Below, in pieces: positions 6,739 through 12,283 of a DNA stretch of 12,735 nucleotides (position 1 is the stretch's first letter; every line of letters starts with the position of its first letter). A model generated the notes under the pieces. That model searched no databases and was not told the origin of the DNA. It worked only from the letters and a program-made list of their open reading frames with translations. The position numbers and the translations under genes were made by a program. The stretch comes from Spirochaetia bacterium. GTDB lineage: Bacteria; Spirochaetota; Leptospiria; Leptospirales; Leptonemataceae. The stretch spans positions 1 through 12,735 of the forward strand of contig JAOUOA010000025.1 of NCBI GenBank assembly GCA_029880625.1, in the 5' to 3' direction.

Positions 6739-6992
6739 ATTATTCTAAAAAGCTTATCAAATCCAAAATATTTATATTACCCAAAGGACCTCAACAAAAT
6801 GCAGAATGCTGTAATTTTAATCATATTGTTCATACTTTAAGGAAAATAAATTTTTAAAAAGTTCATTCATTAGACATCTCTAATATTAATTTTAGAATAT
6901 TCTGTTGTAAAATCATACATTGTAAAGTTTATAAAGGCTATTTTAGTTAATTTCTGAACTTTTTGATACAATTTTAGCATTTAATCAATCTC
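6739..6992. other. AT-rich intergenic region between thiL and amt
   Basis: About 255 bp without a convincing gene. It holds the paired inverted repeats at 6869-6903 and, at its right edge, meets the sigma-54 promoter. No thiL terminator hairpin was found. A 13-codon hydrophobic ORF at 6799-6840 was considered and not accepted. Confidence 0.6.
6869..6903. promoter_or_regulatory. Paired inverted repeats upstream of amt (candidate enhancer-binding sites)
   Basis: Two palindromes: ATTAGA-N4-TCTAAT (6869-6884) and AGAATATTCT (6894-6903, within TTTAGAATATTCTG). Their centres are 22 bp apart, about two helical turns, at roughly -142 and -120 from the start site predicted for the sigma-54 promoter. 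That is the usual range for activators such as NtrC. Neither matches the enterobacterial NtrC site, so the regulator is unknown. AT-rich palindromes also arise by chance. Confidence 0.35.
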
Positions 6993-7008
6993 CGGCACCA
7001 ATATTGCA
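6993..7008 (+). promoter_or_regulatory. Sigma-54 (RpoN) promoter of amt-glnK
   Basis: The sequence CGGCACCAATATTGCA matches the -24/-12 consensus TGGCAC-N5-TTGC. The invariant GG is at 6994-6995, the invariant GC at 7006-7007, the spacing between them is exact, and only the first T of TGGCAC differs (C). Transcription would start near 7019, leaving a leader of about 24 nt that contains AGGAG (7031-7035) before the amt ATG at 7043. Sigma-54 control of ammonium transport genes is well established in other bacteria. Confidence 0.85.
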
Positions 7009-7042
7009 TATTAACAGATGTAAAGATACCAGGAGAATGTTT

Positions 7043-8404
7043 ATGAAATCTTTAAAAAAATTCACTTTAATTACGTTGTTTTTCCTTCTGCCAGCTTCCC
7101 TTTTTGCGCAGGAAGAAAATCCACTCGAAAAAATTTCTACAGATACGGCTGCACTAACTGTAGCTGCCGATACCCTCTGGGTCCTTCTCTGCGCAATTCT
7201 TGTCTTTTTTATGCAGGCAGGATTTTCCCTTGTTGAAGCAGGACTCAATTCTGCGAAAAATGCAGTCAATGTGCTTTTTAAGAACCTGATGGACTTTTCT
7301 GTTGGCGCCATTGCTTTTTTTGCAGTTGGATTTGCTTTGATGTTCGGTGATGGAAATGACTTTATCGGTCTTTCCGGCTGGTTTATGGCTGGCGCAGACA
7401 ACAGTCCGGCTGTTGAAGGTTATCAGGGGGTTTATTCCTCGATCAGCTGGACGGGAGTTCCGCTTCTTGCGAAATTCTTTTTTCAGATGGTTTTTGCAGC
7501 TACCGCAGCAACGATTGTTTCAGGTGCAGTTGCAGGAAGAATTAAATTCACTTCCTATCTGGCATACAGCGCCGTTCTGACTGCTGTGATCTATCCAATC
7601 AGCGGACACTGGGTATGGGGAGGCGGATGGCTTTCCAGTCTGGGAGACGGCTTTCATGATTTCGCAGGATCTATTGTGGTTCATGCTGTAGGCGGTTTCG
7701 CAGGTCTTGCAGGGGCAATCATCCTTGGACCCCGTATCGGAAAATTTTCGCCGGATAAAAAACCGCAGGTGATGGCAGGACACAACCTCCCTCTTGCAGC
7801 GCTCGGAGTTTTTATTCTTTGGATGGGATGGTACGGATTCAATCCCGGAAGCACGATGGGAATTGTCGGCGATAATACAGCCCTTGTAAATTTAATTGCA
7901 GCAAATACAACGCTTGCCGCAGCAGCCGGAGCCATTACAGCAATGATCGGCATGTGGGTTTTATTCGGAAAGCCGGAGCTTTCCATGGCATTGAACGGCA
8001 CTCTTGCAGGTCTTGTTGCAATTACGGCCCCCTGCGACGTTGTCACTCCACTTGAATCCATTTTCATCGGCTCAATCGGAGGACTCCTTGTCATTGCAGG
8101 AGTAAAAATGCTCGACTTCTTCGGAATTGACGATCCTGTCGGAGCCTGGCCTGTACACGGTCTGAACGGAATCTGGGGCGGCCTCGCAGCGGGGATTTTC
8201 GGCGAAGGTGTCGGAATGATGCCTCAGATCGTAGGTTCTCTTGTCATTCCGGTCTATGCATTTATTACCATGCTGGTTGTTTTCAAGGTTCTGGATGTGG
8301 TCATGAAAATCCGCGTCACAAGAGACGAAGAACTCAAAGGTCTGGATATCGGCGAACACGGCGAAGAAGCTTACAACGGATTTGCCATATTCACACTGGA
8401 TTGA
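7043..8404 (+). CDS. amt: Ammonium transporter (Amt/AmtB family)
   Basis: A trimeric inner-membrane channel for ammonium; 453 aa from this start. It begins with a signal peptide (MKSLKKFTLITLFFLLPASLFA, cleavage probable after residue 22), as in E. coli AmtB, followed by about eleven membrane helices. The first matches the family closely (FFMQAGFSLVEAGLNSAKNA, 55-74). The pore residues are present: the Asp of DFAGS (206) and the twin histidines, H214 in VVHAVGG and H372 in VHGLNGIWGG. The C-terminal tail GLDIGEHGEEAY (433-444) is the segment through which GlnK closes the channel. The frame is open back to a TTG at 7004, but that codon lies inside the sigma-54 promoter. Of the two ATGs, 7043 is 7 nt from AGGAG while 7037 is only 1 nt away. 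glnK follows 33 nt downstream in the same operon. Confidence 0.97.
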   Translation: MKSLKKFTLITLFFLLPASLFAQEENPLEKISTDTAALTVAADTLWVLLCAILVFFMQAGFSLVEAGLNSAKNAVNVLFKNLMDFSVGAIAFFAVGFALMFGDGNDFIGLSGWFMAGADNSPAVEGYQGVYSSISWTGVPLLAKFFFQMVFAATAATIVSGAVAGRIKFTSYLAYSAVLTAVIYPISGHWVWGGGWLSSLGDGFHDFAGSIVVHAVGGFAGLAGAIILGPRIGKFSPDKKPQVMAGHNLPLAALGVFILWMGWYGFNPGSTMGIVGDNTALVNLIAANTTLAAAAGAITAMIGMWVLFGKPELSMALNGTLAGLVAITAPCDVVTPLESIFIGSIGGLLVIAGVKMLDFFGIDDPVGAWPVHGLNGIWGGLAAGIFGEGVGMMPQIVGSLVIPVYAFITMLVVFKVLDVVMKIRVTRDEELKGLDIGEHGEEAYNGFAIFTLD

Positions 8405-8437
8405 GATGAGCATACATTACTACGAAAGGAGAAAATT

Positions 8438-8779
8438 ATGAAACTAATTACAGCAGTAATCCAACCGCACAAACTGACCGACGTAAAAAACTCACTTGCG
8501 TCGGCAGGCGTGACAAAAATGACAGTCACCCATGCTCTGGGATGCGGACAGCAGCAGGGATATGACGAATCCTACAGAGGAGTCATTCATGAAGTCAACC
8601 TGCTGAAAAAAACAGTAATTGAAGTAGGCGTCAATGATGACTACGTGGAAAGCACCGTTAAAGCAATTATTGACGGCGCAAAAACCGGGAACATCGGAGA
8701 CGGAAAAATCTTTGTCAGAGAGCTGACTGATGTAATCCGCATCAGAACCGGCGAACGCGGAACAGAAGCTATCGGCTAA
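8438..8779 (+). CDS. glnK: PII nitrogen regulatory protein (GlnK type)
   Basis: A 113-aa PII signal protein. PII trimers sense ATP/ADP and 2-oxoglutarate and, when paired with Amt, block the channel by inserting the T-loop. Ligand residues are conserved: Q39, K58, the TGxIGDGK block (83-90) and R101/R103 in IRIRTGE. The T-loop reads SYRGVIHEV (45-53). Tyr46 and Arg47 are kept, but position 51, the uridylylated Tyr of E. coli GlnB/GlnK, is His, so the PII signature YRGAEY is broken. GlnD-type uridylylation at that site is therefore impossible, and control may rest on ligand binding alone or on another residue. The start has an excellent AAAGGAG (8425-8431), 6 nt before ATG. It follows amt in the same operon and a strong terminator follows. 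GlnK rather than GlnB is chosen because of the amt linkage. Confidence 0.96.
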   Translation: MKLITAVIQPHKLTDVKNSLASAGVTKMTVTHALGCGQQQGYDESYRGVIHEVNLLKKTVIEVGVNDDYVESTVKAIIDGAKTGNIGDGKIFVRELTDVIRIRTGERGTEAIG

Positions 8780-8799
8780 TGCCAGATACCATTAAACTG

Positions 8800-8828
8800 G
8801 GCATGGAGAAATCCATGCCATTTTTTTT
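8800..8828 (+). terminator. Intrinsic terminator of amt-glnK
   Basis: A perfect 8-bp stem GGCATGGA/TCCATGCC (8800-8807 with 8812-8819) closed by a GAAA tetraloop and followed by A and eight T residues (8821-8828). It starts 20 nt after the glnK stop. A classic rho-independent terminator. Confidence 0.95.
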
Positions 8829-8836
8829 CCTTGCTG

Positions 8837-8870
8837 ATTTAATGCGAAAAAATATTTTTCTGCATTAAAT
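8837..8870. repeat. Long inverted repeat after the amt-glnK terminator
   Basis: ATTTAATGC (8837-8845) pairs with GCATTAAAT (8862-8870). The stem continues with GAAAAA (8846-8851) pairing TTTTTC (8855-8860) after a single bulged T at 8861. This leaves 15 pairs and a 3-nt loop. No T tract follows on either strand, so it is not a standard terminator. It could be a 3'-end processing or stabilising hairpin, a dispersed repeat, or part of the terminator zone for the minus-strand gene ending at 8996. Confidence 0.6.
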
Positions 8871-8995
8871 TTCCATCCATCAGAAACACACATGATTCTA
8901 TTATGATTTATAAAAAAATCGCTTCCCAATTATAGATATTAGACGGGAGCTTTCCTGTGTTTCCAGAAAAAAAATAATCGAGAAATGAATAAATC

Positions 8996-9409
8996 TCAGA
9001 CATATCCGAAACTACCCTTCCATTTGCCGCTTTTATAATCAATGCGGACCCACCGGGGAACCATCTGTCTTAATTTATCTGTGGGAAAATCTGTTACGGG
9101 GATATCAGAAAGTGATTCATAATCGCTTAAATTGCAGTGTTCTGTCATGACTGCATGAAAAAAAAGATATAGATTTTCATGGATCTGCGATGCATTTTCT
9201 TTTATGCCGGGATTGAAAAGAAGGCGTTTTCTGAGCATGCAGCTGAAAAGAAGCTCCATTTCAATGGAGACCGGTTCACTTAGCTGATTCAGCGCTTTAA
9301 CACCGCGTCCTGTAAGATTTACATGAACGGGTTTCCCCAGAACTTCAACAAATTTCTGCATACTTAACCCAAGAATAAATATAGAAACTTCCATTTTAAA
9401 AGCAATCAT
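8996..9409 (-). CDS. Hypothetical protein
   Basis: A 137-aa protein of unrecognised family. It has plausible protein composition: an N-terminal half with alternating hydrophobic residues (MEVSIFILGL, LGKPVHVNLTGRGVKAL), a middle helical segment, and an aromatic, basic C-terminus (PRWVRIDYKSGKWKGSFGYV). It has three cysteines but no CxxC pair. No signal peptide or clear membrane helix is present. Start ATG 9409 directly follows the TAA of a broken upstream ORF (9410-9412), which suggests translational coupling. An internal ATG at 9394 is the alternative; neither has a Shine-Dalgarno. It lies in a stretch with two broken genes, so it may itself be under weak selection. Confidence 0.6.
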   Translation of the reverse strand: MIAFKMEVSIFILGLSMQKFVEVLGKPVHVNLTGRGVKALNQLSEPVSIEMELLFSCMLRKRLLFNPGIKENASQIHENLYLFFHAVMTEHCNLSDYESLSDIPVTDFPTDKLRQMVPRWVRIDYKSGKWKGSFGYV

Positions 9410-9627
9410 TTATTGAAGCGCCGTCCAGGGAAAAAAAGTCCTGAACACCTGTACATAACCATAGAGTCTGCCCTCATCATCTCTTGTTGTTCTTGCTGAT
9501 TCGCCATAAAAATAGACAACCGGAGTGTAGTTATCGTTCGGTATTGAGATAATCCGTATAAAGGTTAAAACACCACTTAAATACTATTCAGGGTCTGCCA
9601 TCGCTTAGACCGGAAGAATTTTGCCAT
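9410..9627 (-). pseudogene. Broken small gene upstream of the 8996-9409 ORF
   Basis: The minus strand from 9583 to 9410 has a 57-codon open frame with strongly protein-like content (PNDNYTPVVYFYGESARTT, then RLYGYVQVFRTFFPWTALQ) but no early start codon. It is cut off by a TAG at 9584-9586; in the same frame MADPE precedes that TAG from an ATG at 9601. In another frame, an ATG at 9627 reads MAKFFRSKRWQTLNSI before a TAA at 9577-9579. One extra base near 9580-9587 would join MAKFFRSKRWQTLN to YLSGVLTFIRIISIPN, making a protein of about 72 aa. The stop abuts the ATG of the next gene. The family is unknown. I call it a frameshifted or nonsense-mutated remnant. Confidence 0.5.
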
Positions 9628-9638
9628 CTATAATGATT

Positions 9639-9659
9639 ACGGCTTAAGTAAAAAGCCGT
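9639..9659. terminator. Weak hairpin after the 9675-10139 gene
   Basis: A 7-bp stem, ACGGCTT (9639-9645) with AAGCCGT (9653-9659), and a 7-nt loop, lying 16 nt beyond the stop of the minus-strand hypothetical gene. What follows on the minus strand is AATCATT, not a T run, so terminator function is only possible. Confidence 0.3.
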
Positions 9660-9674
9660 TTAAAGATATCCTAA

Positions 9675-10139
9675 TTAAATTTCTTCAATCAGGAATTTCT
9701 TATTTTTTTTATAAAACACCGCCCTGTAGCTTTTTTCGATATGCGACGGAATTAATTTAAATTCAAGCTCAATTGCACGTTTTTTATTTTTAAGCATTAA
9801 TATATGAATTTTGCTGCAGCAGTTTCCCGGCTGATCTTTTATCAGTGAAGATCTTGCAAGAAAATGAAATTTTTGTCCTGCTGTTTTATAAAGAACAAGA
9901 TAGACAAGGTTTTGCGTATGATGCACACTGTGGTACACGGCTGCAATTCTGTAATCGGATACTGCAAATGTCGTTTGAGCATCCATTTTTTCATAAAATA
10001 ATTCAGGAGAAGGGATGTCAAAATAGTCATCGAGAGCCGATCCCTCTATCACTTTCAGGCGGTTTCCCGGCAATGCTGAAATTTGAAGCAGGGAAAGAAA
10101 AAAGAAAAATAACGGAATGAATTTAATGATTGGTTTCAA
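9675..10139 (-). CDS. Hypothetical exported protein
   Basis: A 154-aa protein of unrecognised family, probably secreted to the periplasm. I chose the TTG at 10139 because GAGGA lies 5 nt upstream (10145-10149) and the product then begins with a textbook signal peptide: basic KPIIK, then PLFFFFLSLLQ, with cleavage probable after Ala (QISA-LPGN). The frame is open to an ATG at 10220, but that longer N-terminus reads through the end of the upstream DUF3050-like remnant and adds an unlikely segment. The mature part is mostly beta-like with many aromatic residues (FHFLARSSLIK, YRAVFYKKNKKFLIEEI) and two adjacent cysteines (NCCSK). There is no lipobox. It begins 22 nt after the remnant, so it may have been second in an operon with it. 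Confidence 0.65.
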   Translation of the reverse strand: MKPIIKFIPLFFFFLSLLQISALPGNRLKVIEGSALDDYFDIPSPELFYEKMDAQTTFAVSDYRIAAVYHSVHHTQNLVYLVLYKTAGQKFHFLARSSLIKDQPGNCCSKIHILMLKNKKRAIELEFKLIPSHIEKSYRAVFYKKNKKFLIEEI

Positions 10140-10161
10140 ATTTGTCCTCAAATAAATACTT

Positions 10162-10430
10162 CTACTGAAAAGGCACCAATACAGGATCCGCTTCAAAAGA
10201 ACCAGAATCAGACGCTCCATGACGAACTTTCAATTGATTCATCCCCCCGTCCCAGAACTCAATTCTTTTTTCAATTGCATCTTCTGCAGCTTTCAGAGCT
10301 TCCTGGATTTTTGCAGCATTTCCGTCGCAGAGTTCTTCAAGCATTTCCAGGGCAAACGGGCATGGTTTCCTTCATTCAGATGGATGTGGAACTCCAGATA
10401 ATAAAAATAATCATTGTCAAATCTTTCTAT
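10162..10430 (-). pseudogene. DUF3050-like gene remnant (C-terminal part, frameshifted)
   Basis: Two minus-strand frames together give the end of a DUF3050-type protein. The first (10430 to about 10361) reads RFDNDYFYYLEFHIHLNEG then NH. The second (about 10360 to 10162) reads PFALEMLEELCDGNAAKIQ and on to EKRIEFWDGGMNQLK. From memory, DUF3050 proteins end with RHIEvDGdeHGPlAlxMLEeLCG and later ALEARIALWDGi, so the match spans both frames. Restoring one G to make CATGGCCCG (near 10358-10361) would regenerate the family's H-G-P. Upstream, the first frame is stopped by TAA (10431-10433), and nothing of the N-terminal bulk of the family is present. DUF3050 is, I believe, a heme-oxygenase-like helical fold, function unknown. 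Residues 1-60 from ATG 10344 remain a clean ORF, so a short product could still be made. Confidence 0.6.
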
Positions 10431-10467
10431 TTATGCAGAAATAACATAATCAGACAGGAGAACTTTT

Positions 10468-11025
10468 ATGGAACTGATCATCGGCGCTGGAATTATCTTA
10501 CTTCTCATTATTTTGTATATGGTTTTTCTTTATAACGGTCTTGTCCGCTGGAGAAACCGGGTCACAGAATCCTGGAGCGATATTGAAACCCAGATGCAGA
10601 GAAGATACGATTTAATTCCCAATCTTGTCAACACGGTCAAAGGTTATGCTGCCCATGAAAAAAGCGTTCTGGAAGGCGTTACCAGTGCAAGAGCCAATGC
10701 TGTCAACAACCATGGAACTCCGGCCGAACAGGCAAAAAGTGAAAACATGCTTTCCGATACATTAAAAAGCCTCTTTGCAGTTGCTGAAGCTTATCCCGAT
10801 CTAAAAGCCAATCAGAATTTTATTGAACTTCAAAGAGAGCTCACAGATACAGAAGATAAAATTCAGGCAAGCAGGCGTTTTTACAACGGTAATGTCATGT
10901 CTTTTAATACGAAACAGGAAGTATTCCCCAACAATATTTTCGCCGGTATGCTGGGATTTAAAAAATCAGAATTTTTTGAACTGGATAACGAAGCTGCCAG
11001 AAAACCTGTAGAAGTTAAATTTTAA
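10468..11025 (+). CDS. lemA: LemA family protein
   Basis: A 185-aa LemA protein. The N-terminal membrane helix (about 4-22, IIGAGIILLLIILYMVFLY) is followed by a long helical-bundle domain. Family hallmarks are all there: WSDIETQMQRRYDLIPNLV (36-54), TVKGYAAHEK (56-65), VTSARANA (71-78), AVAEAYPDLKANQNF (103-117), LQRELTDTEDKIQASRRFYN (120-139) and the tail FPNNIFAGMLGFKKSEFFE (153-171). LemA's exact function is unsettled; it is very often encoded next to an M48 protease or a TPM-domain protein, in envelope or stress settings. Start ATG has AGGAG (10456-10460) at 7 nt. The M48 protease gene begins 16 nt after its stop. The leader overlaps, in antisense, the truncated end of the DUF3050-like remnant. 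Confidence 0.96.
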   Translation: MELIIGAGIILLLIILYMVFLYNGLVRWRNRVTESWSDIETQMQRRYDLIPNLVNTVKGYAAHEKSVLEGVTSARANAVNNHGTPAEQAKSENMLSDTLKSLFAVAEAYPDLKANQNFIELQRELTDTEDKIQASRRFYNGNVMSFNTKQEVFPNNIFAGMLGFKKSEFFELDNEAARKPVEVKF

Positions 11026-11041
11026 GAATGCGAAACGATTT

Positions 11042-12031
11042 ATGAGCAGAACCCAGGACATGCGAGGCAGCACTACAGGAAAAGACGGAGTATTTAAATC
11101 CAGTTATGATCATATTTTTGAGAACAGCTTTAAAACTATTTTAATTGCACTGCTTTTTCCTGTTTTCCTTTTTGCATTCTTATTTATTGCTGTTTTTCTT
11201 TTTGCATCAACCATGTCCGATGGAAATACGCTGAAATTAACCATTGAACTGATGACCGGTATTTCTCCAGTATTTGCGCTCTGCGTAATCGGCTGGATGG
11301 CCATCGCTTACTGGACCGGCCCCAGGATGCTCCTGAAATCGGCAAGAGCTCTTCCCATAACAAAAGAGGAGAACCCTCAAATTTACCGTCTTGTTGAAAA
11401 TCTCTGCATCAGTACCGGCATTCCGCTTCCGAAAATTTACATTATGAACGACGATTCTCTCAATGCCTTCGCAACAGGACGAAATCCTAAAAGTGCAAGC
11501 ATAGCTCTTACAACCGGCATCATAAAAAAATTAGAGAAATCTGAACTAGAAGGCGTCATTGCTCATGAGCTGGCGCATATTAAAAATCGGGATATTCGTC
11601 TCATGGTTCTGATCATTGCAGTAATTGGATTTTCTGCTTTTGCTGCCGAACTTCTGATCCGTATGGGATTCCGCTCAAAAAAAGGCGGGTTCCCAATTAT
11701 TATCGCAGGACTCCTTTTTCTTGCATTCAGCATTTTTATAGCGCCTCTGATTCGTATGGCAGTATCCCGCAGAAGAGAATATCAGGCGGATGCAACGGCC
11801 GTTCTCATTACAAGGAATCCTGAAGCTCTTGCAGGCGCCCTTGAAAAAATTTCCCACGATTCGCGAGTTGAATCGCTTGATTCACGCCCCAGCATGGCAT
11901 TAATGTGCATTGAAAATCCTCTTGAGGGCACAAAAAAAACTCTCGCTTCCCGTTTCTGGGGACTCTGGGCAACACATCCTCCCATAGCGGACAGAGTTCT
12001 TGCATTACGAAGCATGAATTTTGGACTATAA
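11042..12031 (+). CDS. htpX: M48 family membrane zinc metalloprotease (HtpX-like)
   Basis: A 329-aa integral membrane protease. The zinc site is HELAH (175-179, the HExxH motif), with a probable third ligand E246 in SRRREYQAD and the conserved THPP (311-314). Before the site are the M48B features SLNAFATG (139-146) and the ALTTGI helix (155-160). Hydrophobic segments at about 31-56, 72-92, 185-207 and 218-240 fit four membrane passes with the active site facing the cytoplasm, as in HtpX, which degrades damaged membrane proteins. The soluble N-terminus (about 30 residues) is longer than in E. coli HtpX. The ATG has no good Shine-Dalgarno; a five-codon micro-ORF (11028-11045) ends over it as ATGA, and lemA ends 16 nt upstream, so coupled translation is likely. 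No terminator follows. Whether it is the orthologue of E. coli HtpX or another M48B member is less sure. Confidence 0.93.
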   Translation: MSRTQDMRGSTTGKDGVFKSSYDHIFENSFKTILIALLFPVFLFAFLFIAVFLFASTMSDGNTLKLTIELMTGISPVFALCVIGWMAIAYWTGPRMLLKSARALPITKEENPQIYRLVENLCISTGIPLPKIYIMNDDSLNAFATGRNPKSASIALTTGIIKKLEKSELEGVIAHELAHIKNRDIRLMVLIIAVIGFSAFAAELLIRMGFRSKKGGFPIIIAGLLFLAFSIFIAPLIRMAVSRRREYQADATAVLITRNPEALAGALEKISHDSRVESLDSRPSMALMCIENPLEGTKKTLASRFWGLWATHPPIADRVLALRSMNFGL

Positions 12032-12283
12032 TTAAATCTGTGAAAATTCCTGCGATAGAACTGCATTGAAAATCAGATTCTTTATTATGAACAGGTACAA
12101 TTCTATTTTCTTGCCCGCTCAAACTTCTGTATTTTACAGGAAATTTTTATTGTGAAAATAAAAAAGAAAACCTGAAAAAATTAGAATTTCATCATAATTT
12201 GGGCCAATCCAGCGTCATATAGATTTAAAGATGCAAGATTGGTTTTTTTTATGATCACTTTATTTCATGAAATTTGAGGCATG
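12032..12283. other. Intergenic region between htpX and the last gene
   Basis: About 250 bp of AT-rich sequence. I found no convincing terminator for lemA-htpX and no promoter good enough to list. An open minus-strand frame enters from htpX and was rejected. Near its right end, a five-codon micro-ORF (12267-12284) overlaps the start of the next gene. Confidence 0.5.

Noticed and set aside
6799..6840. Thirteen-codon hydrophobic ORF (MQNAVILIILFIL) with AAAGGA 10 nt upstream
   Set aside because: Too short and low in complexity to separate from chance in an AT-rich spacer; no partner antitoxin or known leader context.
7004..7042. N-terminal extension of Amt from a TTG at 7004, or from ATG 7037
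   Set aside because: The TTG is inside the sigma-54 promoter and upstream of the predicted transcript start. ATG 7037 is only 1 nt from AGGAG, while ATG 7043 has proper spacing and starts a good signal peptide.
7681..8094. Minus-strand ORF opposite amt
   Set aside because: Antisense to a highly conserved transporter; its content (Pro/Ala/Arg-rich) mirrors the Gly/Ala/Val codons of amt.
10140..10220. Longer start (ATG 10220) for the exported hypothetical protein
   Set aside because: It would run through the end of the DUF3050-like remnant in another frame and bury the signal peptide; TTG 10139 has GAGGA at 5 nt.
11808..12122. Minus-strand ORF starting at a TTG (LSGQENRIVPVHNKES...) beyond htpX
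   Set aside because: The intergenic part looks somewhat protein-like, but most of the ORF is antisense to the well-supported htpX, and there is no Shine-Dalgarno.
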